Made by a program: the position numbers and the translations under genes. Below the pieces are notes generated by a model. The model was not told the origin of the DNA. It saw only the letters and a list, made by a program, of their open reading frames with translations, and made no database searches. DNA of 64,000 bases from Primula veris (Eukaryota; Streptophyta; Magnoliopsida; Ericales; Primulaceae), in NCBI GenBank assembly GCA_963682055.1, contig OY821750.1:28032402-28096401 (forward strand), given 5' to 3'. How positions within the stretch are numbered: position 1 is the stretch's first letter; every line of letters starts with the position of its first letter. This document shows, one piece after another, positions 12,630-24,200 of this stretch.

Positions 12630-15600
12630 TTACACTTGTATTCCTTCTATCCTCCTAATGGCTTCTCTTAAATCAATCCGTTCGTCGAGATTACTCTCCG
12701 TACAATCAACACCCACACGGAGAAGCTTTATCATCTCATTCATCGAATTATCACTCGATTTTCCCAATATTTCCCTATCAATTAACTCCATTTCCTTATT
12801 TTCCAAAAAACCAGATCGTACCCATTGCACCACATCGAGTTCGCCCTTTTGTTTCCTCTGATATTGCGAAGGGAATTTTCCCGTCAAAATTTCTAAAATT
12901 ACAACTCCAAGACAATAAACGTCGCTTTTGGGGGACACTTGTTGGTAATGGATAGCTTCTGGTGTATTGCAAGCAAATAAAGAGTGTATGGCTTGAGTTG
13001 TGTTGATTAATGGGTATAATGCGTAATCTGATAAAAGGGGCTCATAATTCGTATCTAATAGAATATTTGTTGATTTAAGGTTACCGTGGGGAACTTCGTA
13101 AGATGGGAGCTCAAAGTGGAGGTAATCGAGTCCACCAGCTACGCCTTTTATGATCTTTAGGCGTATTGGCCAAGTTAGTTCTGCGTGAGAGATCCCTCGA
13201 TCACCTGTAGAAAATGTACAATTGTTTTAAGATTCAAAACACATGTTTTCTAAGAAATGTGGACAAATTTGAAATTTTAAGATTCCATTTCCTTATGACT
13301 ATGTCCATTTGCAGGATAAGTGCTAGATATTATTTAATCAGTAGATTCCACCTTATTAATATGCAAAAATTTGCACTGATACTAAATGGTGAGAGAGCAT
13401 TTTTTTTGTATTTGTAGGTGGTGTCATGAATATGAGGTGTTAAACCCTATGCCATACGCCCATACCAAGTTATGAAGTTTTAGTAAACCCTTTGATAGTG
13501 GTTGTTCATCATCCCCTATACTTTTTTTTTAGTGTTTCAGTGAAGTTTTAATTGCTTGTCTGGTTGCAGCTTTAATCTAGTAAACTGTTTTTTATTAATA
13601 AAAATGCAGAGATCATCCGTATGAAAATTTCGGTCTTTTATGCCGAAATCTACGAAACCCTCAGCCTTGCAAAAGAAACAAGAAGTTGAGCTTAAAAGCT
13701 TAACCAAACAAGATTAAATTATACTCGAGGTGGTGGAAAAAGTACAATGCTTATACTAATAAGCTACCTTCTAATTAGAGAACTTTTTCAAGTAAAAAAG
13801 CCTTTTCTCATCCTAGTTTCTAGATAGAAAACGAAGATCACTTAGAACTTGTCCATTACGTGAGTGAATAATAAGTAGAAACTATTAAAAAAAAAAATAA
13901 CGATTCATCCTCCCTTTCTTTTAATTCTTCTATTTTTTATTTCCTAGATTCCAAATACACCTGAGATCTAATAAAATCACTACTAATTGAAAGACAAACA
14001 ATAAGGACAAGTTAATTTACCGTGTAAGATAGACAACAAGCTTCCTCTAGGAACAAACTCACTAACTATCAGCTTCTCATCTTTCCTAAAATGATAGGCC
14101 AAAGGTGTCAAAATATTTTGGTGCCTCATCCTTCCCAGCTTCCTAATTTCGGCATCAAAAGTATCCCGACTCATTTTATTCATCTCTCTCATCCTCTTCA
14201 CCACCACCGCCACTCCGTTCCCCATCACAGCCTTGTAAGCCGACCCCAAACCGCCGCTACCTAACACCTCCGCCGCTGCTTTCATCAAATCCGCCAATCC
14301 AAACACACCCTTAAGGTCGTTCACCACCACGAGGTCGCTTGAGGCAGCTTTGGGTCGGCTTGTACCCTTCTGGATCGACTCTTTGATGCTTTTCTGGCTT
14401 AACCTAAATGTCGAAACCAGGAATTGAGAATGCAAGTATTTACATTGAATAAAGAAAGCCAAGTTAATGTTTTCATGATATTGCAAGCCACTAATTCAAA
14501 TAGGCAAAATATACCAAGCAGGGGCGGAGCTACAGGGCCGGCAGGGGCTACAACCCCCCATAATTCTGAAAAACAATTTTTTATAGTGCAAAGTTTTTTT
14601 TTTAACGAAAAATAGGTGTTTAGCCCCCCATAATGAAATTTTGAAATTCATCCCCCCATATAGTGATCCTGGCTCTGCCACTGACCATTAGACAACACAT
14701 TTTTTACTTAATTTTGTGCTGCTTTTCATGGGCATGCACGTCGAATGAACTGAATTTCGATGTATATTGTATTGTTGTTCAAGAATCTGGATCCCTTTTT
14801 TATTAGTAAGCCCTTAATTGATGTTTAAAAAAAAAATGGCGTGCTGTTTAGTTAGGTGGTGTGATATCACATTTCATGTGTTTTTTCCTTCAGGAAGCTG
14901 CTATCGTATATGGCTACTGAATGGCGTACAGTAACATAATCAGAAAATACCCTAATTTTCTTTCAGAGGCACCTATTCACTACTTACAACTAGGTAAGTG
15001 AGTTTTATGACTATCGGGCATAGGGCGACCCTATTGTCACTATCTAGTTCCTTAACTGACCTGGCTGGGTCCCCGCTACTTCGGTTAGTGCTTGGGAGTC
15101 TAACCTCCGCCACCTCACGGAAGCTGTCCTTACGGAGCTTTCTAAAATCTCCCACTCTCCGCCTCGTGCGTAGGAAAAAAGCAATAAATATCATGAAAAG
15201 GATCACGCCGAGTACTATCCAGGCTGTCCTGGCCTTGTTAGACTGTGCTTCATCTGGATCCGAAATAGGTTTTAATTGGGAGCAATCTATGCTCAAAGGT
15301 TTCCCACATAACCTATCATTATCTTGAAATGATCCTGAACCAAATCTCGACATCTCTTGGGGGATAGTACCCTCCAATTTGTTGTTCGATAAGTCGAACG
15401 ATTTTATCGTGCTTTGTGAAATGTTGGGAATATTCCCAGAAAAATCATTCTGTTCAAGGTGTAAGTCTATTAAATGCGTGAGTTTCCCAAGAGACTCCGG
15501 TATTTTTCCGGAAAACTTGTTCTTTGATAGCCAGACCTTTTTCAACATTGGCATTTTGGAGAAAAAATCGGATGGTATTTCTCCTGAAAAGCTGTTGTAC

Positions 15601-15962
15601 GACAATATCAACGACTTTAAAGCACCTAAGCGGTTAAATTCAGGAATAGGACCCGAAAATGAGTTGTTCCAGAAAGTTATTGTTCTTAGTGTCGGTAATT
15701 GCAATAACGACTCGATGTCTATTTTTCCAGATAAGCCCTTGTTTTGCAAATGAATGCCTGATATAATCCCCTTGTCGCACATTATGCCTTCCCATAAAGA
15801 TGTTTTCTTGTTACAAGGGGCTGTGTTGGGTGCCCAAGATTCGAGTTCTTGGGTGTTCGAAAGTGATTTCTTGAAGGTGAGCAAGGCCTCGGATTCGGTT
15901 ATAGAGAGGGAAGGAGACGAGAGAGAAAGGAGGACAAGGAGGAAGAACAGAGCAGCGGACAT
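12630..15962 (-). CDS. pollen receptor-like kinase (LRR-III RLK, atypical kinase), 3 exons, 619 aa
   Basis: Exons on the - strand are 15962-15061, 14403-14021 and 13204-12630 (902, 383 and 575 nt; 620 codons). The exon 1 donor (AG|GTCAGT) was chosen over later GT sites because only it keeps phase with exon 2. Residues 1-20 are a signal peptide (MSAALFFLLVLLSLSSPSLS). The LRR N-cap with WEGIMCDKG and about five to six leucine-rich repeats follow to about residue 205. A transmembrane helix spans about 245-264 (WIVLGVILFMIFIAFFL), with a basic stop-transfer. The kinase-like domain has a loop LGSGGLGSAYKA and a Lys in VVVKRM. The usual HRD catalytic Asp is replaced in HGNLKSTNILL, and DFG is replaced by SDY. 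These changes are typical of the PRK clade and imply weak or no catalysis. The C-terminal lobe has SPKSDVYCLGVVILEILTGK. PRKs act at the pollen-tube plasma membrane with ROP-GEFs in peptide sensing; pollen expression here is inferred from family only. Confidence 0.93.
14519..14683. mobile_element. small hAT-like element with CAG...CTG ends
   Basis: The left end reads CAGGGGCGGAGCTA and the right end reads TGGCTCTGCCACTG, giving imperfect inverted repeats beginning CAG. The interior contains C-runs next to ATA (CCCCCCATA) that recur in fragments elsewhere in the window (21675-21770, 41477-41540). No clear target duplication was found. It lies in intron 1 of the receptor-like kinase. Confidence 0.55.
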
Positions 15963-18543
15963 GTTCGTTCAAGCCAGAAATTGAGTAGAGTTCAAGAGAA
16001 AACTTACATGCCGCTGCTGCCCGAGGGGATGATAAGATAAATTTATTTATTTTCCTAAAATCTGCTTTATTTTATGTCTGTTATGCGTTGATTCAGTTTG
16101 TTTTTGTTTATTCGGTGTGTTGAAATTGTGAGGGATGGTGATGGTTCTGAAAAATCCATTTTTTTTTAATGAAGTCTAAGAATAGACACTGATTTTGGGG
16201 TTGTAAACAAGTGATTAGTTTATAAGGATTGGCAAAGAGAGACTTGCTCAATGTTGAGGAAGTTTATTGTGTAAATGTTACGCCACGTCATTGTAGACTT
16301 GGCAAGTTCGGATAGTACAGATTTTTTAAACAAATAGGTTTTCTAAAAATAATAATTTATGTGGGTTTGCTAAGCTTGACACCTTAACAATCTGTAAATG
16401 GATCGATGTACTATCAACTGTGTAAATAGCTTTGGTTTATGTATCTGTCGTCTGGTTTGAGTGTTGCCAGATATAAAGATTTGTATGTTAAAACATTATT
16501 AAGATCATGTCGATTTATTTGGAATTAGAACAGAAAGTTTCTACTTTCATGGTCTATGATTAAACAGAATCGGATCATCATTATGCTAATACAAAGAGAA
16601 AATGCTGGTATCGAGCTAATGAGATATGCTTATTTGTACTAGGGATTCTGCTGAACTAGCGAATGTAACAATCTGTTATGCTATTCCTAATTTTGGTGGA
16701 TATTGGTGACATAGAACACTGAACAGAGTGATGCATGATACTCGCTAGTAATTTTCAGGTTCAGAGTGATTAAACCGGTACATTGACCCATGACTTCATG
16801 AGCCGAGCATGTAAAATTGCATCTTGGCGTCCCTCACAAAGTGGATGACCACAGTATATAAATGAAACTTAGGGATAATTCTGCTTAAATGTGACACACG
16901 TTCGCACTTCAAACGGGTTCTCTATTCATATGTTACCATAACCATCATCTAAAATGTTCCGTAATCATCAGCTGTATCGTAAATAGATATCTCGGGTACC
17001 AATAATATGCTATTTAATTTCCAAAGAAGAACCCTGCATATAAATATAGACTACACATTCACCAAAAGCGCAAGCTTCATTAGCTAGATCATACATCTTT
17101 GCATTAAATTCCTCAAGCTTTTCATCTTCCACCGTTCTCAATTATTCGAACTTTGTTCTAAACTGCTGTAATCTAAATGCTTTTACTGTAGAAGTACCTT
17201 CATAGGTTATCAATGAAAATCTCCCATCCAACATTACTAGCTAGTTGGTAAACTACTTATATATGAAAAACAGGCAACAAAATTTGTTATACTAGCGTGA
17301 ATAAAAGAGTTCCAGCAGTGCCGAAATGCGTTACATTACATCCAACCCGATAGCATGATCTAAATGAATCAAATTGTATTATAAAGATATTAAGCAATCA
17401 AGTCAAAATAGTCCAACTGATTTGAAACGTGACCTAACTTGAATTAGTAAGTTACTCGTTCCATTGTAAGTATGTAATTTCCAATTTAAGGACTAATGTT
17501 CTTCGTTATACAACATATTTGAAGGTAATACAGCTTAATAGAGTAGAATGAATAAACTCATAAGTGGACCGATAGACAAATATTAAGCATGTAAACGAAA
17601 CCGATCAATGAACTACGAGAGCCTTGAAATATACCAAAAATTGTGGTACACGCCAAAAGAAGCCAATACTTTTAATTTGTTGAAAAGGAACTCCTATCAA
17701 TGTTGAAAAGCAGTGCCATATAAATAATTTTCCCACATCCATTATTTTAAATAACAGATCCTATGTATGCATTATAAATAAAGAACATAGAATTTCCTCA
17801 GAAATTTACTCATCCCTGTTAGGGGTTAGGATGACATGTCAATGACCGTACAGGGAGACATGTCCTGCCAACACCAACAAATGACGAACACACAAAATCG
17901 TCCTTATTCTTAAGGCGCGGACGAGTGAGTTCTCCCCTACTCTTCGGGAGTCTTGCCCGTCAATTTTTGGAGCCCCTTGGTCGGGCCAATAAATAATATG
18001 AAAATAATAGCGCTGAACAAAATAAGATATTATGTACTTCAATCGTGGTGTTTTGAAAATGAGCCAGTTCGATTGAAGTTAACAATGATTCAGGAGCACT
18101 TCTCATTACACCAATTCTGAAATCCAAGGCCCCAACGGATATTTAGATTGTAGAATACACGATCAAGCAAGGAAATGAAGGATAATAGAATATGCAATCT
18201 TATAAAGTGAGTAAACACACTTCCGTAATCCGACAGACATAAGAGTTTGTGGAAAGTCGTGTTCAGTGGATGTTAGTAGCACGCCAGTGAATATTCATGT
18301 CGTAGCACATGCTGAGATTTATCTTTCAAGCTTTGATATAGAGAAAGAAGATTGGTTAGGTAACCCGAAAGAAGAAACGGGCAGGATATCGGGAAAATTG
18401 TGTCTTGACAGTAAACAAAACTTATAACTGAGCTATACCGAATGATTGTATTGCTAATTCGCTACATTCTCTCATGCCATTTGTTGTTGGTTTTGACATT
18501 CTGGGTGTCAAAGATTGAGGAACTACAGATCGACAATCGATGT

Positions 18544-18655
18544 ATTCCTATTCAACTCATTTTTTAAAAATAGATAGCATTTCTATGTTATTCCTATTCA
18601 ACTCATTTTTTAAAAATAGATAGCATTTCTATGTTATTCCTATTCAACTAATATT
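18544..18655. repeat. 46-bp tandem repeat, about 2.4 copies
   Basis: Units starting ATTCCTATTCAACTCATTTT begin at 18544, 18590 and 18636. The first two are identical; the third diverges after its first 17 or so bases. Confidence 0.85.
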
Positions 18656-19634
18656 TCAAAAATAAAAAGCAATTTTGGAATCGTGCTTTGTTAGTTGAAG
18701 TGCTATTTGTGTTTCTATGCAAATGGAAAATTCAAAGTACACAATAATACGTATGTTTTGCAATTTTGGATCCAACTAATTAATGCAAGGCATATGAATT
18801 GCTCTACATAAATAGTCGAAATATATTGTAAACATCTTAATCTATACCGATACGATGACAATCTATTTTTAACAAAACCAATTTTTTTTATCGAATTGAT
18901 AGTTGAGACAAATTAATGCAACATAACTGAACATCATAACTAAACACAAACAGTAATATTATTCGGCATTTACACCAATATTTAAGCACACTTGAGCATA
19001 AGTTTTCAATAGTTTAGTTTAGTACAGTATCTGCTTTTCTTTTGTCTAATATCTCTGTTACATAGATTACAAAGCAATCCCTCACACCAATTAAATAAAG
19101 ATGATAGTAATACAAACTTCACAAATACATGCTCTTTCTGTTGTAGTTTAATTGTCCATTACGAAACTACATATAATTTTGACCGGCTTATAACTTTTAT
19201 TAAAATTGTCGAAATAAATTTTATAAAAATCTAAAAATTTAATATTTAAATTATATGATCAACTTTTAAAAAATTTTATTCCGATAATTTTGATACAAGT
19301 TATTGACGGGTCGAAATTATACGAAGTTTCGTATTGAATAATTAAATAGCAACCGAAGAAATACTATGATTATTGATATGAAAACACCAAAACTTGAAAT
19401 AAAACAGAAATTTGAGTAAAATATTGTGTCACGATCATCACCAAATTATAGTAATACATTTTACCTGCCTTAACAAGTAACACGTTTCAAATCCGGTGAA
19501 CTAACTCCCAATTCTCTCTCTATAATATTATATCTCTTCCCTTCCATCCCACTCCAAGCACCAACTTTATTCCCCTTAACCACCCTTGATTTTGACCTAT
19601 CCTGCAAAATCACCCCACTAGAATTAATGATTTA

Positions 19635-19853
19635 GGCTATGTTTGGTAACAGGTTTTTTTGGTCCAAAATCATATTATAAAAATCTGTTTTAATTAATAA
19701 TCCATCGAAATGCTAGATTTTAAAAATCTGTTTTTTAAAGTTTTTTCAGCCTAAAAAACATATTTTTAGAAGCTATTCAATTTGATTTGTCAAACATTTA
19801 CAAATTTTTAAAATCTAAAATTCCATTAAAAAATTTTGCTGCTAAACGGACCC
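19635..19853. mobile_element. Tourist-like (PIF/Harbinger) MITE
   Basis: The left end is GGCTATGTTTGGTAACAG and the right end, on the complementary strand, is GGGTCCGTTTAGCAGCA. A TTA flanks both ends (19632-19634 and 19854-19856). The element is 219 bp, AT-rich and non-coding. Confidence 0.65.
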
Positions 19854-20091
19854 TTACTCAAGGGGATTAACTATGCACATGCTGAAAGTGGCTGTAGCAC
19901 CGCCATATTGAGAAAAATACAAAAAAAAAATACATGTATTTTGATTAAAACTTGAAGATTATATGATTTCAGAGTCCTATATACATTACATGCAATACAG
20001 AGTCAGACTCGTCCGTCTGTAAATCCTAGTTCTGCCACTACTCCCACACTCACTTACTCGATTACAACCTAACCCCTATGAATTTTTAGTT

Positions 20092-20358
20092 TGTACAATT
20101 ATCCTCCATCAATAATATAAGTTTTACAATTAACCTATTTATAGCTTTAGAGACTAGGATTTATGTGAAAACAAGTCTAAATGCCTTTAGTTTGTACAAT
20201 TATCCTCCATCAATAATATAAGTTTTACAATTAACCTATTTATAGCTTTAGAGACTAAAATGAGTAATACTTAGCATGTATTGCATGAGTAATTTTTCCA
20301 AACCTTATTTTAAGTAAATATGGTTGAGAAAAAAAGGCATTTAGACTTGTTTTCACAT
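20092..20358. repeat. direct duplication plus inverted repeat cluster
   Basis: A segment of about 71 bp starting TTAGTTTGTACAATTATCC occurs twice in direct orientation (about 20088-20157 and 20187-20258). The 24 bases between them (20163-20186) recur as a perfect inverted copy at 20335-20358. Confidence 0.85.
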
Positions 20359-21150
20359 AAAAAAAAAAATTACTTGTTATACGAAAATTACTTTCTAATC
20401 ATAAACAAAAAAGTTTAAACCGGAATTTAATTGCTTAAGTTGGATAGACAATACAATGTTACAAAGACATGATAGAATCCAATAAAAATAGTCCAAAATG
20501 CTCAGTCGACCATAAAATTACACCATATATATTCATGGTGGACTTGAAAATTCCAATCGAAAATGCATGATATATAATTCATAGTTCATAAGAGCATATT
20601 ATTTATTTATTTTACTTCTTTAAAAAACAATATTATTTTTGACACATTCGATCTTAACTATTCTAAAAGAGGTAAGTAACTTTTTGTTTTGCCTTGCCTA
20701 CTAAAACTTAGCAAGTTAAGCCAACTAAAACCCAAACGTAAAATAGAAAACATCAGAGTGAGCACACTTAAAATAAAAAAAAAGATATTAAAAAAAAAAA
20801 AAAAACTGATTCTGCAGATTTTCAGAATGAGAATGTTACACCCATAGTTGTTACTTGTTAGGAGGGAACACGGATTCCGAAAAAGAACCGAAAAAAACGG
20901 TAACAAAAAAAGAAGTTTAAAAGTTTACACATGAAATATTATGAACTAATAAACATGAAACGGGAACTGGAAAACAAAAATTTTCAAACATGTAACGAGC
21001 CTCCCCGATAGCTACAAGTGCCACCTAAACGCTACTCCGGACCGATTGTGAAGAAATTAAATTTCATGAGGGGTTAGTTACAAATCATCTCATAGTTCAT
21101 GGGTTTTATTATAATCAACACTCTCTTCACCAAATCTCTCAAACTCAGTT

Positions 21151-21262
21151 CTATTCAATACTCTCTCTCTCTCTCTAAACACACACACACACACACACAC
21201 ATAGATACATACATATATATGTAATATATATATATATATATAAAGGGAGAGAGAGAGATAGA
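21151..21262. repeat. composite microsatellite (CT, CA, TA, GA) before the polygalacturonase start
   Basis: Successive (CT)n, (CA)n, (TA)n and (GA)n tracts occupy the 110 bases before the start codon at 21268. This is probably the core promoter and 5' UTR of the polygalacturonase-like gene, so repeat length could influence expression; that is inference. Confidence 0.8.
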
Positions 21263-21267
21263 GAGAA

Positions 21268-24200
21268 ATGTGGAGGCTACAGAACCAGCGGGTGGTGGTG
21301 GCATCGAACCGGACGATCATTCTCTCTCTACTATGGATCGCAGCTTTCGCCACGCTATTCCTCCTTCACCGACACGTCACCACCTCACCACCCCTCCTCA
21401 CACTCCCCTCGGGTATTATGTTTTAAACAATTCCTTTTATAATTTAATTATTATCCTCTCCTTTTTTAGTTAGTATGTGTGTGTGTGTGTAAACGCCTTA
21501 AACTTGCGGAACTACCAATAATTTGGAATTTAATCAATAATCAAAGCTCACTATTCCTAATCCTTTTAAAATTTTGCTCGTGTCGTTAATTTCTCTCTTT
21601 TTTTTAGTTAGTATATGAAGATCTTATGGAATTTATTAATAGTATAGAATATAAATATCGGGCAAGGAAGCAGTGATGGAACCAGGAAGTGTATATGGGA
21701 GGGGACGAAATTCTACATAATTTTTTTCATACACTATATGAGTATTTTTTCCGTAATATGGGGGGGCCGTTTGAAGATCTTGATTAAAATACATAGGAAA
21801 AATTTACTTTTTCCGTCATTTTTTGCAAATGCATTGACTTTTTGATTAAAAAGGTGCTTAAAAACGGCGAGTGCTTCTATTTTTTTTTTTACTTATTAGT
21901 GACTTGTAAATTTTTTTTTTATTAACAAGTCATTTTCTACAATTTGAACTTATAAGTGACTTGTAAATATATTTGGATTTTTTTAGCGTTCTAGCTTTTC
22001 ATAGAAAAATTACCACAAATAAAAAAAATAGTAGTAATTTTTCTATAAAAAGCTAAAACGCAAAAAAACTTCAAATTTCTAGATTCAACGCTTGTTTTTG
22101 AGTTTTTTTTCAAACTTCTTGACCCAAAAGCTAGCTTTTTAAAAGCTAAAAAAACTAATAAACCAAACACTTCCAAACATGCACTATCGTCTCTATAAGA
22201 CAACGGAAACATTATGGTTTAGTATAAAGTTTGAGACTTTATATAAGAATAGCTGGGTTAGAATATATTTCTTTTAAGATTTTAAGCAAATGCTCAATGA
22301 TACTACTTCATTTTTCTCTTTCTATTTATCATTTGATACTCCACGATGCAAATTGATGTTCTATTAATATGTACCTATTTTTAAACAAAAATAATGAAAT
22401 ACCCCTTTTTTCTATGATAAATCCTGGAAATATGTACTAAACATAACTATCGTGCTTTCCATATTGGGACGTTAAGAGCCCATTTTTCTTTTTTAGTTAA
22501 TTTTCTCTTTTTAATTTTTTGAAATATCTAATTTTACTAGGTAAATCATATCAAATTTACTATTATAGCCTAACACTTTAAGTTAGAAATGGTTATTGTT
22601 TGAAAATTATGGAAGTGGAGTTTTTTCAAATTCTTAAATAGCAGACTTATGTGAGAGCAGAGTAAGGGCACTTAATTAAGGACAGAGGGAATTTCTAATT
22701 TCTTTTGTTAATTATCCTATTTTAGTAGTTAAATCATATCAAATTTACTCTTATAGCATCACAAAAAAGTAAGAAACGATTTTTGTATGAAAACTTTGAT
22801 GTGGTGATGCTTTTTTGGTTAATTTGAAGTGAAATTGTTTCGGATCCTTAAACATCACAGTTTTCAAAGTTAAACAAGTAATTAGACATGGATATTTAAA
22901 TTTTTTTTGTCTATACATTTGTTTGTTCAAGGAGAAGTAATAAACTTTATTTTGCATTACACAAATAGTTTCAAGACCCCTACCCCGGCTCAGGCCGGTG
23001 GTGTACAACATAACAGAGTTTGGGGCGGTGGGTGATGGGAAGACGGTGAATACAAAGGCGTTTGAGAGGGCGGTAGCGGCGGTGAAGAAGGCGGAGAAGA
23101 AGGGAGGAGGGCAGGTGAATGTGCCGGAGGGAGTTTGGCTGACGGGGCCGTTTAATTTGACTAGTTCTATGACTCTGTTTTTGGATCAAGATGCTGTTAT
23201 TCTTGGCATTGATGTAAGTTTCTCTCTTTATTCTTTGTTTTCGGTTTTTTGGTTGCTAAAGTTTTAGTCTTTGAGACTTTGAAGTTTTGAGTATGAGAGA
23301 TAAGAACTTTGTTTGCAATTAGAAGTAAAACTAGAGTTACTAAAAGATGCTGTTCTTAGATGCTGGTATTCTTGAAACTGATGCAAGTACTCTCTCATTA
23401 TTATTATTATTATGGTTATTTTATTTTTTGAGGGGTTGCTCAGTGTTTGGACTTGAGAGTTTTCTAGTAAGTGGGTATTGAACTTCGTTTTTGAGTAGGT
23501 GACTATTTATTCTAGTATAAGCCAATTCTTAGAGTTTTTAGTATGTAGGTATGGGAATTTTGACCTTTGTTTGCAAATGTGGACAAATTTCTTTGCAGAT
23601 GCAGAAAATTTAGAGTTAAATAGAAGAATTGGGATTGGTTTATTGCGTTTGCTTGTCTATTGTTTTTTTTTATTTATTATTGGCAATGCTTTTGTTTTGA
23701 GTATTGGAGATGTGGACTACATTCGCAAATAAAAGCAAGTATAGAGTTAAATAAGAGAATGAAAGGTTCGGTACATTCGTTGTGCTTGTCTATTGTTCTT
23801 TTTTGATGTCGTTACTAATTTTGTAGAGTTTTTAGTATGGCAAATTCCGATGTTTTTTGCAAATGCAAGCAAACTTTGAGATAAATAGGAGAATAGAAGG
23901 GGTTGCAATCGTGACTTTGCTTGTTTTTTTTTGGTTGCTATTTTTTTTGGAGTTTTTCAGTATGAGAGGTTTGAACTTTGTTGGAAAATGCGAGCAAAAT
24001 TAGAGTATAAGAAAAGAAATGAAGGGGTTGGTCTATTGGGATTGCTTGTCTAGCACAAAGAAGTATAGTTTGTTGAGTCTTCACTTCTAATATATGAGCT
24101 TTGGTTTGCTGTTATCTTTGGCTAAAAACTAAGTCTTTTTTGGTTGCAACTTCAATCTCAGTTTTCTTTTCTTCTATTTTTCTTAGAAGTTGGACAAATT

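Larger units (their letters stand above)
15963..21267. other. 5.3-kb intergenic region, repeat-rich, no gene seen
   Basis: This stretch separates the divergently placed receptor-like kinase and polygalacturonase genes and carries both upstream regions. Separate entries describe a 46-bp tandem repeat, a Tourist-like MITE and a duplicated/inverted segment. A GC-richer block at 17815-18050 resembles degenerate retroelement DNA but has no coding frame I can identify. Confidence 0.45.

Noticed and set aside
14985..15061. Extension of receptor-kinase exon 1 to the later GTAAGT donor
   Set aside because: It has a strong donor consensus but would put exon 2 out of the kinase frame; the AG|GTCAGT donor at 15061 keeps it.
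17839..18042. 67-aa ORF in a GC-richer intergenic block
   Set aside because: It has no start context, splice borders or family resemblance; at most a retroelement remnant.
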